Of a stretch of DNA of 64,000 bases, positions 38,286 to 47,820 are shown in pieces (position 1 is the first letter of the stretch; each line of letters begins with the position of its first letter). Source of the DNA: Dehalobacter sp. DCM (lineage in GTDB: Bacteria; Bacillota; Desulfitobacteriia; Desulfitobacteriales; Syntrophobotulaceae); NCBI RefSeq assembly GCF_024972775.1, contig NZ_CP092282.1, positions 3,997,525-4,061,524 on the forward strand, read 5' to 3'. A program made the translations under genes and the position numbers. The notes beneath the pieces are model-generated. The model was not told where the DNA came from, did not search any database, and worked only from the letters and a program-made list of their open reading frames with translations.

Positions 38286-38561
38286 TTATTGAGCTTGATT
38301 GACCCCGTTTTCCGCATAAATACTGACTTGCTTGCGGTATTTGTCTTTACGTTCAAACTTCACATAGCCATCGGTAAGCGCGAAAAGCGTATCATCACTG
38401 CCTATGCCGCAGTTTTTGCCAGGATGGAGTTTCGTACCGCGTTGCCGTACGAGGATATTTCCAGCCAAAACGAACTGTCCATCAGAACGCTTGACGCCAA
38501 GTCGCTGCGCATTACTGTCTCTATCGTTACGGGTGCTTCCCATACCTTTTTTATGAGCCAT
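38286..38561 (-). CDS. rpmA: 50S ribosomal protein L27
   Basis: L27 reaches the peptidyl transferase centre with its N-terminus. Start at the ATG at 38561 ([20 protein letters not shown]), nine bases after AGGAGG. The product begins directly with the mature form and has no FF-type extension that Firmicutes usually remove with the protease Prp. The prp (ysxB) gene normally between rplU and rpmA is also absent here (42-base gap). Confidence 0.97.
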   Translation of the reverse strand: MAHKKGMGSTRNDRDSNAQRLGVKRSDGQFVLAGNILVRQRGTKLHPGKNCGIGSDDTLFALTDGYVKFERKDKYRKQVSIYAENGVNQAQ

Positions 38562-38603
38562 GAAGTTCACCTCCTAAACAAAACATATCTGTGTTAATAT
38601 CAA

Positions 38604-38915
38604 TTACGCATTGATTTTTTCGATTGCAATTTTTGTGTACGGCTGACGATGACCTTTTTTTACGCGAACGTGCTTCTTTGGTTTATAGCGAAAAGCAATA
38701 ACTTTGTCGCCTTTGCCATGTTCAACAACTTTGACAGCCACCGTTACACCATCGATCATAGGGGAACCTACCGTAATCGTTCCATCTTTCTCTACAAGCA
38801 GTACTTTGTTAATGTCCAGAACCTGTCCGGCAGCGACGTCAAGTTTTTCTACATTGAGGACTTCGCCTTCTTGAACTCTGTATTGTTTACCACCTGTTTC
38901 AATGATTGCATACAT
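38604..38915 (-). CDS. rplU: 50S ribosomal protein L21
   Basis: Ribosomal protein of the large subunit, 103 residues, with [20 protein letters not shown] at the start and the C-terminal [14 protein letters not shown] signature. First gene of rplU-rpmA, preceded by a structured leader. Confidence 0.97.
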   Translation of the reverse strand: MYAIIETGGKQYRVQEGEVLNVEKLDVAAGQVLDINKVLLVEKDGTITVGSPMIDGVTVAVKVVEHGKGDKVIAFRYKPKKHVRVKKGHRQPYTKIAIEKINA

Positions 38916-38929
38916 ATTCTTACACCTCC

Positions 38930-39030
38930 CAATCCCAGACTCGCCTGCGTAGGTCGGTCTGCAGCCAACGGCCGAAACCAGTTAATTACCTGAAAAGCGC
39001 GGTTGTGGTGGAAGACACCACGTCTAGCTA
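38930..39030 (-). ncRNA. Probable L21 ribosomal leader
   Basis: The 112-base gap between rng and rplU folds into hairpins, including GTGGTG/CACCAC (39018-39000 region) and GGCCGTTGG with later CCAAC-like pairing. Position and size match the L21 autoregulatory leader known in Firmicutes; I cannot confirm the consensus without a covariance search. Confidence 0.4.
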
Positions 39031-40245
39031 TTTTAGCATTTTACCAGCTATTTTGTCAACTGGGTGCTCTCCGCCGTAACGAGCAGCCAGCGTCTGTCCT
39101 TCCTTTTTGCGTGTCACTTCAACAAGTCCCAGTTTCGTTCGTCCCATCACCTGGCAGCGCACTTTATCCTTTAAGAACAATTGATTCAATAAACTGAGAA
39201 GCTGATCCCAGTCGGAATCGGTCTCCATGTCAACAAAGTCAATAATAATTATGCCGCTCACGTTGCGCAGCCGTATTTGTCGTGCTATTTCTGATGCCGC
39301 TTCTAGATTTAAATTCAGGAGTGTTTGCCGGAGTGTACGTTCACCCTGATATTTACCGGAATTGATATCGATGACTGTCATCGCTTCGGTTTTTTCAATG
39401 ACCAAATAGCCTCCACTCTTAAGCTGAACCCGTGGTTTCATCGCCCTTTTGATTTCGTCATCAATGGTGTGGCGTTCAAACAAACCGCCTTTTGCATCGG
39501 TCCGAATCTTGCCGGCAGCCGTACAACCAACTTCACGAAGCCGCATCCTTAGTATTTCCGCAAATTCCGCATTGTCAATAATGATTTGGGTTACATCCTC
39601 ATCGATCGTCTCCCGTATGAGACGAGAAAAAGGATCACTGCTGCTGTAAAGCAATCTGTCCTTGCTCCGCTTACCCATTCTCGCTTTTAAGTCCCTGTAG
39701 AGATCAAGAAGTTTTTCCGTATCCTCGATCAGATCCTTCTCGGATATACCTTCAGCCAATGTGCGGAAAATGAGGCCGGCATCTTTTAAATCAATGTTTT
39801 TTCCGACACCCAATAAACGCTCTCTTTCTTCATCCGAGAAAATTTTTTGGGATATCGCTAAATATCCGGCATTATCCGGCAGCAGGACCAGAAAACGCCC
39901 GGGCAGCGATAACTGTGTCGTGACTCTTGCGCCCTTGCTTCCAATTGGTTCCCGGGTCACTTGGACGATGACCTCCTGCCCTTCCTTTAAAACATTTTCA
40001 ATTGGTTCGGGCAGAGCATTGGGCGGTATGATATCACCGACATAAAGAAATGCGTTTTTATCCAATCCGATATCGATGAAGGCCGCTTGAATACCCGAGA
40101 CCACATTCTTAACGGTTCCTCGGTAAATATTCCCGGCCAGCCGCAATTCGCGCACGGGGTCATCCAGGATTTCGACCAGTTTGCCTTCTTCCAAAACAGC
40201 CGCTCTGATTTGGTTGTTTTCGGTGGTGATCAGAATTTCTTTCAT
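39028..40245 (-). CDS. rng: Ribonuclease E/G family protein, short form
   Basis: Endoribonuclease acting on 5'-monophosphate RNA. S1-like domain (about 35-125), 5'-sensor region, and DNase I-like catalytic part with VIDINSGKY near 300 and IIIIDFVDM near 343, which supply the metal-binding aspartates. The protein stops at residue 405, just after LGLVEVTRKKEGQTL, so the CPxC zinc-link and small domain that follow in E. coli RNase G are missing. The catalytic core is complete. Lies between the radical-SAM-linked gene and rplU, as in other Clostridia. Confidence 0.9.
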   Translation of the reverse strand: MKEILITTENNQIRAAVLEEGKLVEILDDPVRELRLAGNIYRGTVKNVVSGIQAAFIDIGLDKNAFLYVGDIIPPNALPEPIENVLKEGQEVIVQVTREPIGSKGARVTTQLSLPGRFLVLLPDNAGYLAISQKIFSDEERERLLGVGKNIDLKDAGLIFRTLAEGISEKDLIEDTEKLLDLYRDLKARMGKRSKDRLLYSSSDPFSRLIRETIDEDVTQIIIDNAEFAEILRMRLREVGCTAAGKIRTDAKGGLFERHTIDDEIKRAMKPRVQLKSGGYLVIEKTEAMTVIDINSGKYQGERTLRQTLLNLNLEAASEIARQIRLRNVSGIIIIDFVDMETDSDWDQLLSLLNQLFLKDKVRCQVMGRTKLGLVEVTRKKEGQTLAARYGGEHPVDKIAGKMLK

Positions 40246-40324
40246 GGATCATTTCCTGCCTTCCGAATCAGTGAGGCCACAGTGCCTTATCCACCTGAAA
40301 CTTATATGATAATGGGACCTGACG

Positions 40325-41062
40325 TTACTGGCATCTGTCAATTACAATCTCAAGCGGTGTAAGCAGCTTTCCATCGGCTTGTTCAATAAACAAGCCGGTC
40401 CGGGATGTTTTGACTCCCGGGATATCTATGGGCAGCATTTCGAGTTCTCTCAGACTTTCAAGGACCTCAACCGGTCTTACCGACCCGGAATTACCGGTAA
40501 CTATATCAAGACAGATCGACGTCTCCGTTAGCGGAATAATTGCTTTAACATATGGCCGAATGTCTTTTTCAATTCTTTTTCCTTGCTGGATGCGACCATA
40601 GATAACTTGTTCCCGCGAAAGCCAACGGTTGCAGATCATCTCAACCATATCCAGATTGAGACTTCCTATATATGAGACCGCTGTCTGATATCGGGCAAGA
40701 TTAATCACCGCCATCAACGCCTTGGTGCCAGCAGCGCAAAATCCATAGCCGGCAATATCTATCCCCGGAGGCAGTTCCCTTTGCAGGCGATGAACAATAT
40801 CCTGAATATAGCCGTCCTCGTCATTCTTGTCCCGAAATCCGTTTGCGGGTTCTTTCAGACTGATATCGACATACTCCTGTTCCCCTTCGACACCGACCGG
40901 CAAAGGAGGGCCAAACGCTATTTTGGGATGGGGATTAAACCCTTCCGAAAAAGCCACAGGGATCTCGGCTCGTCGAAGTGCCCTGTCCAATACCCGTGTC
41001 AGATCCAAATGGGCAATATACCGGGCTTCGCCCTTTTTGGTATATGCAAGTCTAATTTTCAT
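40325..41062 (-). CDS. Radical SAM-linked protein (TIGR03936, DUF2344)
   Basis: Family of unknown function, nearly always next to or fused with a TIGR03960 radical SAM protein. The core KIRLAYTKKGEARYIAHLDL at the start and FSEGFNPHPKIAFGPPLPVG near 40 identify it. I start at the ATG at 41062; the open frame runs 40 codons further upstream without similarity. Its partner is at 41598-43463, separated by one inverted gene. Confidence 0.92.
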   Translation of the reverse strand: MKIRLAYTKKGEARYIAHLDLTRVLDRALRRAEIPVAFSEGFNPHPKIAFGPPLPVGVEGEQEYVDISLKEPANGFRDKNDEDGYIQDIVHRLQRELPPGIDIAGYGFCAAGTKALMAVINLARYQTAVSYIGSLNLDMVEMICNRWLSREQVIYGRIQQGKRIEKDIRPYVKAIIPLTETSICLDIVTGNSGSVRPVEVLESLRELEMLPIDIPGVKTSRTGLFIEQADGKLLTPLEIVIDRCQ

Positions 41063-41176
41063 TGTATCCGCCTCTCTGATCGTTATCCGTAGTTTATTAT
41101 CATATACTCGCGCCATCATGACATGTTTCACGCGAAGGTGAATACACTTCTTATTATGATAAAGGAGGTGTATCGC

Positions 41177-41596
41177 GTGCAATTTTCGTATGGTGATGCT
41201 TTGCCGCTTCGATTACTCGATGAGGCTAATTTCTGGAAGCACCAGGAATATGAACATACCATTGTGATCCGTGAAATGGTCTCCAACTTAGAACGAAAAT
41301 ATATTGAGGAATTAAAAGACTGGGAACATGCCTTGACCGAAACACATGGCCAAGTCATCAAGCTAACCGAGACCGTCGTTCGCTACGGTAATATCCAGCC
41401 GGTGGAAGACCATGTTTTGCGTCTCATCAGTTTTTGTGTAGAACAAAGCGGCCGTTTCATCCAATTCTTATTTGAACTCTTAAGTCTCAGCCCCGCCGTC
41501 AAATCAAATCCGATTTATGTGTCCGTCATCAAACATCAGATCCGCGAATCCGAGTATTTTGTCGGTATCGCTCAAACCATCTGCGGTCAGGTCTGA
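41177..41596 (+). CDS. Helical protein resembling half of DUF2935
   Basis: Start GTG at 41177, seven bases after AAAGGAGGTG. 139 residues, all helical, with repeated His/Glu positions (DEANFWKHQEYEHTIVIREM, CVEQSGRFIQFLFELL, KHQIRESEYFV) like the metal-binding four-helix proteins of DUF2935, but only about half the length of those. Function unknown. It is inserted in the opposite direction between the radical SAM pair and ends one base before the stop of the TIGR03960 gene. Confidence 0.7.
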   Translation: MQFSYGDALPLRLLDEANFWKHQEYEHTIVIREMVSNLERKYIEELKDWEHALTETHGQVIKLTETVVRYGNIQPVEDHVLRLISFCVEQSGRFIQFLFELLSLSPAVKSNPIYVSVIKHQIRESEYFVGIAQTICGQV

Positions 41597-41597
41597 C

Positions 41598-43463
41598 TTA
41601 GCGATTAACCATGACCTTCTTGGCCAAATCTGGACATACCCCGCACTGACTGCATTTACCCCGGCAATCGGGTGTCGCCACCTCTGCCAGGGCTTTTTCG
41701 TATTCCTCCGTTAAAAATGCTTTGCTGACACCGGCACTAAGGTGATCCCATGGGAGTACTTCGTCCAAATCATACTTCCGGTCAACATAGAAATGGGGAT
41801 CCAGCCCAATTTCCTCCATCCCCTGCTTCCATCGCGCATAATGGAAGTGTTCGCTCCAGCCGTCGAATTTACACCCGGCATGAACCGCCCATTCCAGAAG
41901 ATCCGCTGTTTTCCGGTCTCCTCGGGCAAATACTGCTTCCAGGAAACTAGTCTCAACATCATGATAAAGGAATTTGATCCGATGATCACGCAGCCGTTGC
42001 CGAAGGTATTCCTGTTTTTCCCTTAAAACATCCATGCTATCCTGACCAACCCATTGAAAGGGTGTATGCGGTTTGGGAACAAATGAACTCGCGGAAACGG
42101 TGATCTTCGCGCCACGTCTGCCTGCCTTCCTGGACAATTCCAAGACCTTTCGGGCTTGATCCACGATCCCGTCAAGGTCTTCATAAGTTTCGGTAGGCAG
42201 TCCAATCATATAATAAAGCTTAATACTGCTCCACCCGCCACGGAAAGCGGCCTCCGTTGTTCTAAGCAGATCCTCCTGGGTCACACCCTTGTTAATGACA
42301 TCTCTCAGCCGCTGGGTCCCTGCTTCCGGAGCAAAGGTCAATCCCGATTTACGCACTTTCTGGACCTGTTCGGCAATACGAACATCAAAGGAGTCCAAGC
42401 GGAGTGATGGCAGTGATACGCTGACCCCTTTGGCTTCCATTTCTGCCATTAGTTTCATCAGGAGATCCCCCACACAGGAATAATCGCTGGTGGAGAGAGA
42501 TACAAGAGATATTTCTTCATAACCGGTTGCTTTGATGGCATCTCTCGCCTGCTGCAGCAAAACCTCCAGAGACCGTTCCCTAAGCGGTCTGTAGATCATG
42601 CCGGCCTGACAAAACCGACAGCCTCGGGTACATCCGCGCATAACTTCCAGCATAACCCGGTCATGGATCGCCTCGGTATAAGGAACGATCACTTTATCCG
42701 GAAAATAAGCCGTGCTGAAATCCTTAAGTACTGCTTTTTTTACACTATCCGGTACACTGTCGGGAGTCCCCTCCCTCCGACTAATTGCATGGATCGTCCC
42801 GTCCGGGTTATACTGCGGTTCGTAAAACGATGGGATATAGACCCCGGGCACAGGTGCGAGCAATGCCAATATTTGATCTTTGCCTGCGCCTTTTTCCTTA
42901 GCCTGGCGGATGATTTCCAATATCTTCGGGAACTGTTCTTCACTTTCTCCAAGAAAGAACACGTCAATAAACGGTGCCAGCGGTTCCGGATTATAGGCAC
43001 AAGGACCACCGGCAAAAACCAAAGGGTCCCCTGCTTTTCTATCCGCTGCTCTTAGCGGGATATCACCCAGTTTCATCGCATTTAAGATATTGGAATAACT
43101 CAGTTCGTACTGCAGCGTAAACGCAACAATATCAAAATCTTTAATCGGATGAAACGATTCAAGGGCATAGAGCGGAATGCCTTCTTCTTTCAGTTTCTCC
43201 TCCATATCCGGCCAGGGAGAAAAAGCCCGCTCACAAAGAAAGTGCTCATATGAATTAACAAGTCCATAAATGATACGCAATGCCAGATTGGACATGCCAA
43301 CTTCATATACATCAGGGAAAACAAAGACGACCCGAGTATCCGTCTTATCCCAGTCTTTTTTGATCATATTCCACTCGCCGCCAACATAACGGCCTGGCTT
43401 TATTACTTGCGGGAGAACGCGGTCCAGCCGTTCTCGTACCCATTCCTTTGTTTTTTCAGTCAT
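41598..43463 (-). CDS. Radical SAM protein of the TIGR03960 family
   Basis: 621 residues: N-terminal B12-binding-like domain (about 40-190, VGMSNLALRIIYGLVN), radical SAM domain with EVMRGCTRGCRFCQAG near 263-278 (CxxxCxxC) and a C-terminal Cys cluster CRGKCSQCGVC that could bind another iron-sulfur centre. Reaction unknown; its co-occurrence with TIGR03936 and rng/rplU suggests RNA or ribosome modification, which is inference. Confidence 0.92.
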   Translation of the reverse strand: MTEKTKEWVRERLDRVLPQVIKPGRYVGGEWNMIKKDWDKTDTRVVFVFPDVYEVGMSNLALRIIYGLVNSYEHFLCERAFSPWPDMEEKLKEEGIPLYALESFHPIKDFDIVAFTLQYELSYSNILNAMKLGDIPLRAADRKAGDPLVFAGGPCAYNPEPLAPFIDVFFLGESEEQFPKILEIIRQAKEKGAGKDQILALLAPVPGVYIPSFYEPQYNPDGTIHAISRREGTPDSVPDSVKKAVLKDFSTAYFPDKVIVPYTEAIHDRVMLEVMRGCTRGCRFCQAGMIYRPLRERSLEVLLQQARDAIKATGYEEISLVSLSTSDYSCVGDLLMKLMAEMEAKGVSVSLPSLRLDSFDVRIAEQVQKVRKSGLTFAPEAGTQRLRDVINKGVTQEDLLRTTEAAFRGGWSSIKLYYMIGLPTETYEDLDGIVDQARKVLELSRKAGRRGAKITVSASSFVPKPHTPFQWVGQDSMDVLREKQEYLRQRLRDHRIKFLYHDVETSFLEAVFARGDRKTADLLEWAVHAGCKFDGWSEHFHYARWKQGMEEIGLDPHFYVDRKYDLDEVLPWDHLSAGVSKAFLTEEYEKALAEVATPDCRGKCSQCGVCPDLAKKVMVNR

Positions 43464-43633
43464 TTTAATATATACCTCCTAAGCACCGATGCTTATGCTG
43501 CTATCGGGTTACTATAACATGGGTGTATCGAAAGTATATTATAGCACAGCGACTGATAAGGCACAAAAATCACGGTGTAAGATAATCTATTCATCAACAA
43601 AATTATACCTTTTGGGTGAATATTAAGCACTGA

Positions 43634-44491
43634 TTATTTTTTCAGGTCATAAACAGGATAATCCAATCCATGATCCATCATACCCTGAACTACTTCACTC
43701 TCGCTGAATGTGCGATTGATGACATCATCCTTACCTAAGACATAGATAAGGCTATAATGATCGGTGGTTAATCCATCGATGACGCGTCTGATCTTCGTAT
43801 CCCGATGGACTGTAAGTGTATTGCCGGCCAATAAGCCCTGGTTAAAGAGCCGCTCCTTCTTGCGGCACAGCTGCTTCAAAAAAACAATTCTGGCATTGGC
43901 CATTTCTTTGCTGCTGCCGATCCAGAAAAAAATTCCCAGGATGATGAAGACGGTTGGTTCATAGATATAAAGACCAAATGCCTGGAGCAATAACCCAATA
44001 AAAACAAAAAATCCCCCTGTCCATTTTCCTGCAGCTGCAAGAAAACGCGTAACGGGAATAAAGCCAAACGCGCCTGCAAATAGCCCCCGAGCAATACGTC
44101 CTCCGTCCAAAGGAAGGACAGGCAGCAAATTAAAGGACGCCAGCCAGAAATTGATCTTCGCCAATTCCAAAGCCCACTCGCCAATGAGAATGCCCTGACC
44201 GCGAAGCACCTGAATAACAATGAATAAACTGATATTGAACGCCGGCCCCGCTAACGCGATAATGGTTTCTTCCTTCTTATTTCCTTGATACCTATCATCG
44301 AGGATAGCCGTTCCGCCATAGGGATATAACTCGACACGTAAGACGTTGATCCCAAAACCTCTGGCCGTGAGTATATGACAGCATTCGTGCAGGATAACCA
44401 GTCCAAATACCAGGAGCGCCCTCGTAAACTGTCCTGCCAGAAAACATACGATCAAAAGGGCAATAAATGTCGGATGAACCTTAACCTGCAT
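43634..44491 (-). CDS. spoIVFB: Stage IV sporulation protein FB (site-2 intramembrane protease, M50)
   Basis: SpoIVFB cleaves pro-sigma-K within the mother-cell membrane. About 285 residues with several membrane segments, the zinc motif HECCH near 37 and NLLPVLPLDGGRIARG near 130 supplying the third ligand Asp, then a CBS-like tail (about 210-285). Start at 44491 after GAGGTGG. Follows spoIVFA by 19 bases. Confidence 0.92.
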   Translation of the reverse strand: MQVKVHPTFIALLIVCFLAGQFTRALLVFGLVILHECCHILTARGFGINVLRVELYPYGGTAILDDRYQGNKKEETIIALAGPAFNISLFIVIQVLRGQGILIGEWALELAKINFWLASFNLLPVLPLDGGRIARGLFAGAFGFIPVTRFLAAAGKWTGGFFVFIGLLLQAFGLYIYEPTVFIILGIFFWIGSSKEMANARIVFLKQLCRKKERLFNQGLLAGNTLTVHRDTKIRRVIDGLTTDHYSLIYVLGKDDVINRTFSESEVVQGMMDHGLDYPVYDLKK

Positions 44492-44510
44492 GATAACCAC
44501 CTCGTCGCCC

Positions 44511-45254
44511 TTAGTTCTGAATCAGATAATTCAGGGGGTTTACCGGTTCTCCGTCCTTAAGCAATTCCAAATAAAACCAAGGCTTTTCCCGTGCTGAGCT
44601 GATCCCAACTGTACCTAATGTCATCCCCTTGGACACCGGCTGTCCTTGTACGACCTTGATCTCACCAAAGTTCCCCAAGAAACCCTCCCAGCCATTGCCA
44701 AAATTAATGTGTACCGCTTGTCCATATGTGCTGCTTTCCGTTACTTCCAGAACAACCCCTTCCTGAGGGCATAGTACGGCAGTCCCGATGCTACTTTCGA
44801 CCTCGATGCCCCGACTGGACTTACCATCAAGACCTGTTCCCGCAAAAGCAACTTTGACTGCTCCGGCAACCGGCGGATAGAAGATCTCCTGTTTTGTCGC
44901 GTTGACCGGCAAACTTTCCGTATCTTGGATGCCAATAGCTTCTTTCGCCATAGAATTTAAAGCGGTATATAAATTTCCGCTTTCCATACCACTCTTATAA
45001 ACCGAATAGACCCCTTTGGAAACACTATCGCTTCCTTGAGAACTGAACACAATTGCTAAAAATAGAAAGGCAGAAAGCAGTACTCTTTTTTGGCTACCAT
45101 TAATTTTTTCTATAAAAGTCCCGTAGGGCTTTCTTTCATAGGCATACCGGTTCATATTTTTATTCCGGACATAGTCTCTGTCATGGCCATTTTGTCCAAT
45201 CTCCCGGGCAGCCTTTTCGAATTCCCAATCATCCCAACGCTCAAACGGATCCAT
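44511..45254 (-). CDS. spoIVFA: Stage IV sporulation protein FA (M23-like regulator of SpoIVFB)
   Basis: Membrane protein that holds SpoIVFB inactive until signalled. Start chosen at MDPFERWDDWEFEK (45254). A polar N-terminus is followed by one membrane segment (about 55-75) and an extracellular M23/LytM-type domain (about 145-245, with GTAVLCPQEGVVLEV). The catalytic zinc ligands of M23 peptidases are not evident, consistent with a regulatory domain. Confidence 0.88.
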   Translation of the reverse strand: MDPFERWDDWEFEKAAREIGQNGHDRDYVRNKNMNRYAYERKPYGTFIEKINGSQKRVLLSAFLFLAIVFSSQGSDSVSKGVYSVYKSGMESGNLYTALNSMAKEAIGIQDTESLPVNATKQEIFYPPVAGAVKVAFAGTGLDGKSSRGIEVESSIGTAVLCPQEGVVLEVTESSTYGQAVHINFGNGWEGFLGNFGEIKVVQGQPVSKGMTLGTVGISSAREKPWFYLELLKDGEPVNPLNYLIQN

Positions 45255-45318
45255 CCAGCCCACCGCCTTTAATAGGTTTATTAAAATAAGACAACCCTTA
45301 TAGAAAATATGCGATACA

Positions 45319-45345
45319 TAAAAAAAAAGAACCTCACGGCTCTTT
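45319..45345 (-). terminator. Terminator after rodA
   Basis: Minus strand AAAGAGCC, GTGA loop, GGTTCTTT merging into a run of T. It lies 52 bases past the rodA stop. The repeated TCTTTAAGGTCAAA (45340 and 45389 areas) is nearby. Confidence 0.85.
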
Positions 45346-45397
45346 AAGGTCAAAGTTTTCTAGGGTAAACGTTATGCATGGTCAACGTTCTTTAAGG

Positions 45398-46576
45398 TCA
45401 AAACATTCGTCGGTCCCCGCGTAAATTCACGCTAATCACCAAGCCCACAGCCATCATATTGGCCCACATAGAACTTCCGCCGGACGTTATGAAGGGAAGC
45501 GGGATCCCTGTCACCGGCATGATACCCGTCGTCATCCCGATATTAATAAAGACATGAAAAACGATCATGGAAACGATGCCTGCCGTAATCAAGGTGCCAT
45601 AGCGGTCCCGGGATTTCATAGCAATGGTTATCATCCGCAGCAATAACATGCAAAATATAAATAACAAAATCAATGTTCCAAAAAAACCAAACTCTTCACC
45701 AACCACCGAAAAAACAAAATCGGTATGGTGTTCCGGAAGAATATTATATTGTCCCTGAGTACCCTGCTGATAACCTTTCCCCCAGAAGCCGCCTGAACCG
45801 ATAGCCCAGATGGATTGGAGGACCTGGTGACCATTCCCCGACGTATCTCTGGCTGGATCGATGAAAGAGATAAACCGGTTGATCTGATAGTCCTGCAGCG
45901 GAAGAGGCAAACCCTCGAGATATTTCAGCGGTCCCGGCAGGTCTGTTGCTAAATGAAAATATACAGCCAGAATCACAATGGCGATAACCCCAAAGATAAT
46001 CGCCGCAAACTTTATCGGGTGGGCGCCCGCGACAAACATCATACCAATAAAGATAGCACCGAATACCATTGCTGTTCCCAAATCCGGCTGAAGGAAAATA
46101 AGAAAGGTCGGAGGTAGAACAAACAAGAGGGGGAGGATAAAATCCTTGACATTATTCAGTTTTCCTTCCCGGGTATTGAGAAAGGATGCAAACGTCACTA
46201 TTAATAATACTTTGGCAAACTCCGACGGCTGAATACTTTGTGTCGACGTAATCGGTATCCAGCGTTGTGCCCCTTTGGCCTCGGTTCCAAAGAAAAATAC
46301 AGCAACCAACAAGATGATCATGAATCCATAAATCCACGGGGACAGTTTCTTATACATATCGTAGTCAAATACCGCCAAGACCACAACAATCACAATCCCA
46401 GTCACGATCCATACAATTTGCGTTTTAACATAATGAAACGGGTCATCTGCAATAACGTTGATTGAAGCTGTACTTAGGATTAAGAGGCTCAATCCTAAAA
46501 GCAATACAACAGCTGCTATCAGTCCATAATCGAGTCCTCTGAATAATTGTCTATCTGACTTTTTATACTTCGACAT
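45398..46576 (-). CDS. rodA: Rod shape-determining glycosyltransferase RodA (SEDS family)
   Basis: Peptidoglycan polymerase of the elongasome, working with the class B PBP MrdA. 392 residues, about 10 membrane segments, with GKGYQQGTQGQYNILPEHHTDF near 290 and GIPLPFITSGGSSM near 365 typical of SEDS proteins. Start at the ATG at 46576 after TTGGAG; an upstream in-frame start lacks support. Confidence 0.95.
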   Translation of the reverse strand: MSKYKKSDRQLFRGLDYGLIAAVVLLLGLSLLILSTASINVIADDPFHYVKTQIVWIVTGIVIVVVLAVFDYDMYKKLSPWIYGFMIILLVAVFFFGTEAKGAQRWIPITSTQSIQPSEFAKVLLIVTFASFLNTREGKLNNVKDFILPLLFVLPPTFLIFLQPDLGTAMVFGAIFIGMMFVAGAHPIKFAAIIFGVIAIVILAVYFHLATDLPGPLKYLEGLPLPLQDYQINRFISFIDPARDTSGNGHQVLQSIWAIGSGGFWGKGYQQGTQGQYNILPEHHTDFVFSVVGEEFGFFGTLILLFIFCMLLLRMITIAMKSRDRYGTLITAGIVSMIVFHVFINIGMTTGIMPVTGIPLPFITSGGSSMWANMMAVGLVISVNLRGDRRMF

Positions 46577-46715
46577 CAAATCAATCTCCAAGCCAAGACA
46601 TGTAATAGTATAGAAAAAGCGCAATCCGTGCTATTCCAAAAATTATTATATCACAATAACTCAAGGAATACCGAATATGCGCATTTTTTCTCATTTTCTC
46701 CGGTCAGCTCAATAA

Positions 46716-47012
46716 TTACGAAATCGATTGTGCCCGCTCCATATAATCGCGCCTGATTTTTCTAACTGGGATTTTCGCAACAAGCCAAACATCGTGATCG
46801 TCTTGATTAAGAAGAATCTCTGCCTTTGTATCATCAATGACCATATAATTCGTTATTGTTTTGAGAAGATCTTCTTTAACGCGATTCATCAAATAAGGAG
46901 ATACGGTCGCACGGTCATGAACCAGGACTAAACGCAGCCGTTCTTTGGCATGAATTCGGCTGCTTGAATTATTTTTGCCCCAAATACGATTTAACAATTC
47001 CCACAAATTCAT
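46716..47012 (-). CDS. minE: Cell division topological specificity factor MinE
   Basis: Drives MinD oscillation by stimulating its ATPase. 98 residues: N-terminal amphipathic helix (MNLWELLNRIWG), the anti-MinCD helix (KERLRLVLVHDRATVSPYLM) and the C-terminal dimer domain. Located 13 bases after minD. No minC is found in this cluster. Confidence 0.95.
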   Translation of the reverse strand: MNLWELLNRIWGKNNSSSRIHAKERLRLVLVHDRATVSPYLMNRVKEDLLKTITNYMVIDDTKAEILLNQDDHDVWLVAKIPVRKIRRDYMERAQSIS

Positions 47013-47025
47013 TACCCCCCCGGTC

Positions 47026-47820
47026 CTAGCTTATGCCGACTATTTTTTTTAGTTTTTCCATAAATGTCATCGGTACGTCGAGATTCATCAAAGGTACCTC
47101 TTCTCCCTTTATCCGCTGGGCAATTCTGCGATAAGCCTCTCCGGCAAGAGAAACGCCATCCATCACTGCCGGTTCACCTCGGTTCGTGGAAATAATGATC
47201 TTTTCGTCCTCAGGTACAACGCCTAGCAGATCGATAGCAAGAATATCAACAATATCCTCAATATCCATCATATCGCCCTGTTTCACCATTCGCTGTCTAA
47301 TCCGATTGACGATTAAACTTGGATTTCTAAGCCCGGCACTTTCCAATAATCCGATGATCCGATCAGCATCACGGACTGCACTGACTTCCGGTGTTGTCAC
47401 AACAATTGCTTTGTCCGCACCGGCAATAGCATTTTTAAAGCCTTGCTCTATTCCCGCTGGACAGTCGATCAGCGTAAAATCAAACTCTTCCCTAAGCTCT
47501 TCGCAGAGTTCCTCCATCTCAGCAGGACTAACGGCTGTTTTATCCTTGGTCTGTGCTGCCGGAAGGAGATAAAGGCTGCTGAAACGCTTATCTTTAATAA
47601 GCGCTTGCATCAATCGGCAGCTGCCACTGGTGACGTCAACAAGATCATATACGATTCTATTTTCCAACCCCATAACCACATCTAGGTTACGAAGCCCGAT
47701 ATCCGTGTCGACCAAAACGACCCTATATCCGGCAAAAGCGAGAGCTGTGCCAATATTTGCCGTCGTTGTCGTTTTTCCCACGCCACCTTTCCCTGAAGTA
47801 ACAACAATCGTTTCACCCAT
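47026..47820 (-). CDS. minD: Septum site-determining ATPase MinD
   Basis: Membrane-binding ATPase that positions division. Deviant Walker A SGKGGVGKTTTTANIG at 9-24, DTDIGLRNLD near 38, Walker B-like FTLIDCPAGIEQGF near 114 and the C-terminal amphipathic membrane anchor FMEKLKKIVG. A terminator separates it from mrdA upstream, so minD-minE(-rodA) is likely a separate transcript. The 266-base gap before it holds no minC. Confidence 0.97.
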   Translation of the reverse strand: MGETIVVTSGKGGVGKTTTTANIGTALAFAGYRVVLVDTDIGLRNLDVVMGLENRIVYDLVDVTSGSCRLMQALIKDKRFSSLYLLPAAQTKDKTAVSPAEMEELCEELREEFDFTLIDCPAGIEQGFKNAIAGADKAIVVTTPEVSAVRDADRIIGLLESAGLRNPSLIVNRIRQRMVKQGDMMDIEDIVDILAIDLLGVVPEDEKIIISTNRGEPAVMDGVSLAGEAYRRIAQRIKGEEVPLMNLDVPMTFMEKLKKIVGIS

